Below are positions 6,313-6,488 of a stretch of DNA of 6,488 bases, in pieces. The notes beneath the pieces are model-generated. The model searched no databases and was not told the DNA's origin. It saw nothing but the letters and a program-made list of their open reading frames with translations. The position numbers and the translations under genes were made by a program. Position 1 is the stretch's first letter; the number at the start of each line of letters is the position of its first letter. The DNA comes from Pseudomonadota bacterium (lineage in GTDB: Bacteria > Pseudomonadota > Alphaproteobacteria > Sphingomonadales > Sphingomonadaceae): contig JAEZCS010000123.1 in NCBI GenBank assembly GCA_023433445.1, forward strand, positions 1-6,488. The letters run 5' to 3'.

Positions 6313-6318
6313 TGAATG

Positions 6319-6488
6319 ATGAGGGCATTTCTGTTTCCGGGGCAGGGTAGCCAGTCGGTTGGCATGGGGAAGGCGTTAGCCGAAGCAAGCCCGGCGGCGA
6401 AGGAACTGTTTCAGGAGGTCGATGACGCCCTGTCGCAACATTTGTTCCGCATCATGGTCGAAGGTCCGGAAAGTGACCTTACCCTCAC
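6319..6488 (+). CDS. fabD: Malonyl-CoA:ACP transacylase, N-terminal fragment
   Basis: The first 56 or so codons of FabD; the gene continues past the right edge. The protein begins MRAFLFPGQGSQSVGMGKAL, containing the FPGQGSQ motif whose Gln contributes to the oxyanion hole of malonyl-CoA:ACP transacylases. LFQEVDDALSQHL and MVEGPESDLTL follow and match alphaproteobacterial FabD. The catalytic GHSLG serine lies beyond the window. FabD loads malonyl groups onto acyl carrier protein for fatty-acid synthesis in the cytoplasm. ATG codons at 6316 and 6319 are both possible; 6319 fits the Shine-Dalgarno better. fabG and acpP would be expected next, outside the window. It is divergent from the efflux operon. 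Confidence 0.95.
   Translation, partial: MRAFLFPGQGSQSVGMGKALAEASPAAKELFQEVDDALSQHLFRIMVEGPESDLTL

Larger units (their letters stand above)
6148..6318. promoter_or_regulatory. Divergent promoter region, efflux operon (-) and fabD (+)
   Basis: About 170 nt separate the GTG start of the channel gene from the fabD start, so both promoters should be here. No strong sigma70 pair is visible; on the plus strand TTGTGT (6248-6253), 17 nt, TTGAAA (6271-6276) is a weak candidate for fabD. Repeated motifs suggest protein binding: TGTCTCAA at 6234-6241 and 6251-6258; AAAGGGAC at 6173-6180 and 6222-6229; and an inverted repeat CAGTT-N5-AACTG at 6204-6218. No regulator gene lies in the window. Confidence 0.5.

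Overview
The window looks like a chromosomal segment of an alphaproteobacterium, most likely a sphingomonad (Sphingobium, Sphingomonas or Novosphingobium type). The reasons are the GC-rich codon use, the rpsF and fabD N-terminal sequences, an RcnB-family periplasmic protein of the type common in sphingomonads, and a NodT-type efflux lipoprotein. The genus is inferred from familiarity with these proteins, not from a search.

Layout. At the left edge the first 17 codons of rpsF (ribosomal protein S6) run leftward out of the window. Reading right, there follow a stand-alone BLUF blue-light photoreceptor (212-613), a strong hairpin terminator (696-724), a small secreted RcnB-like protein (754-1137), and a four-gene tripartite efflux operon (1261-6147). 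All of these are on the minus strand. At the right edge fabD (malonyl-CoA:ACP transacylase) starts on the plus strand and runs out of the window. The two edge genes are housekeeping genes that point away from each other, and about 6.3 kb of accessory genes sits between them.

The efflux operon is transcribed right to left: outer-membrane NodT/TolC-like channel, then MacA-like membrane-fusion protein, then MacB-type ATPase, then MacB-type permease. The first three genes overlap (8 and 11 nt), which suggests translational coupling. Together they would form a trans-envelope pump: the ATPase and permease in the inner membrane, the adaptor in the periplasm, and the lipidated channel in the outer membrane. 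The substrate cannot be read from the sequence; macrolides, peptides, siderophores or lipids are all possible for this family. MacB is split here into separate ATPase and permease genes.

The most unusual stretch is the 91-nt gap between the ATPase and permease genes, the only gap in the operon. In the mRNA the permease Shine-Dalgarno lies inside a hairpin arm and can also pair with a second, more distant complementary segment. This could be an embedded intergenic repeat, a translational control element, or both. Other points of note are short direct repeats in the fabD/efflux divergent promoter region, a tandem heptapeptide duplication in the RcnB-like protein, a Ser-rich insertion in the adaptor, and a light sensor directly upstream of a ribosomal protein operon. 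No RNA genes, insertion sequences or CRISPR arrays were seen.
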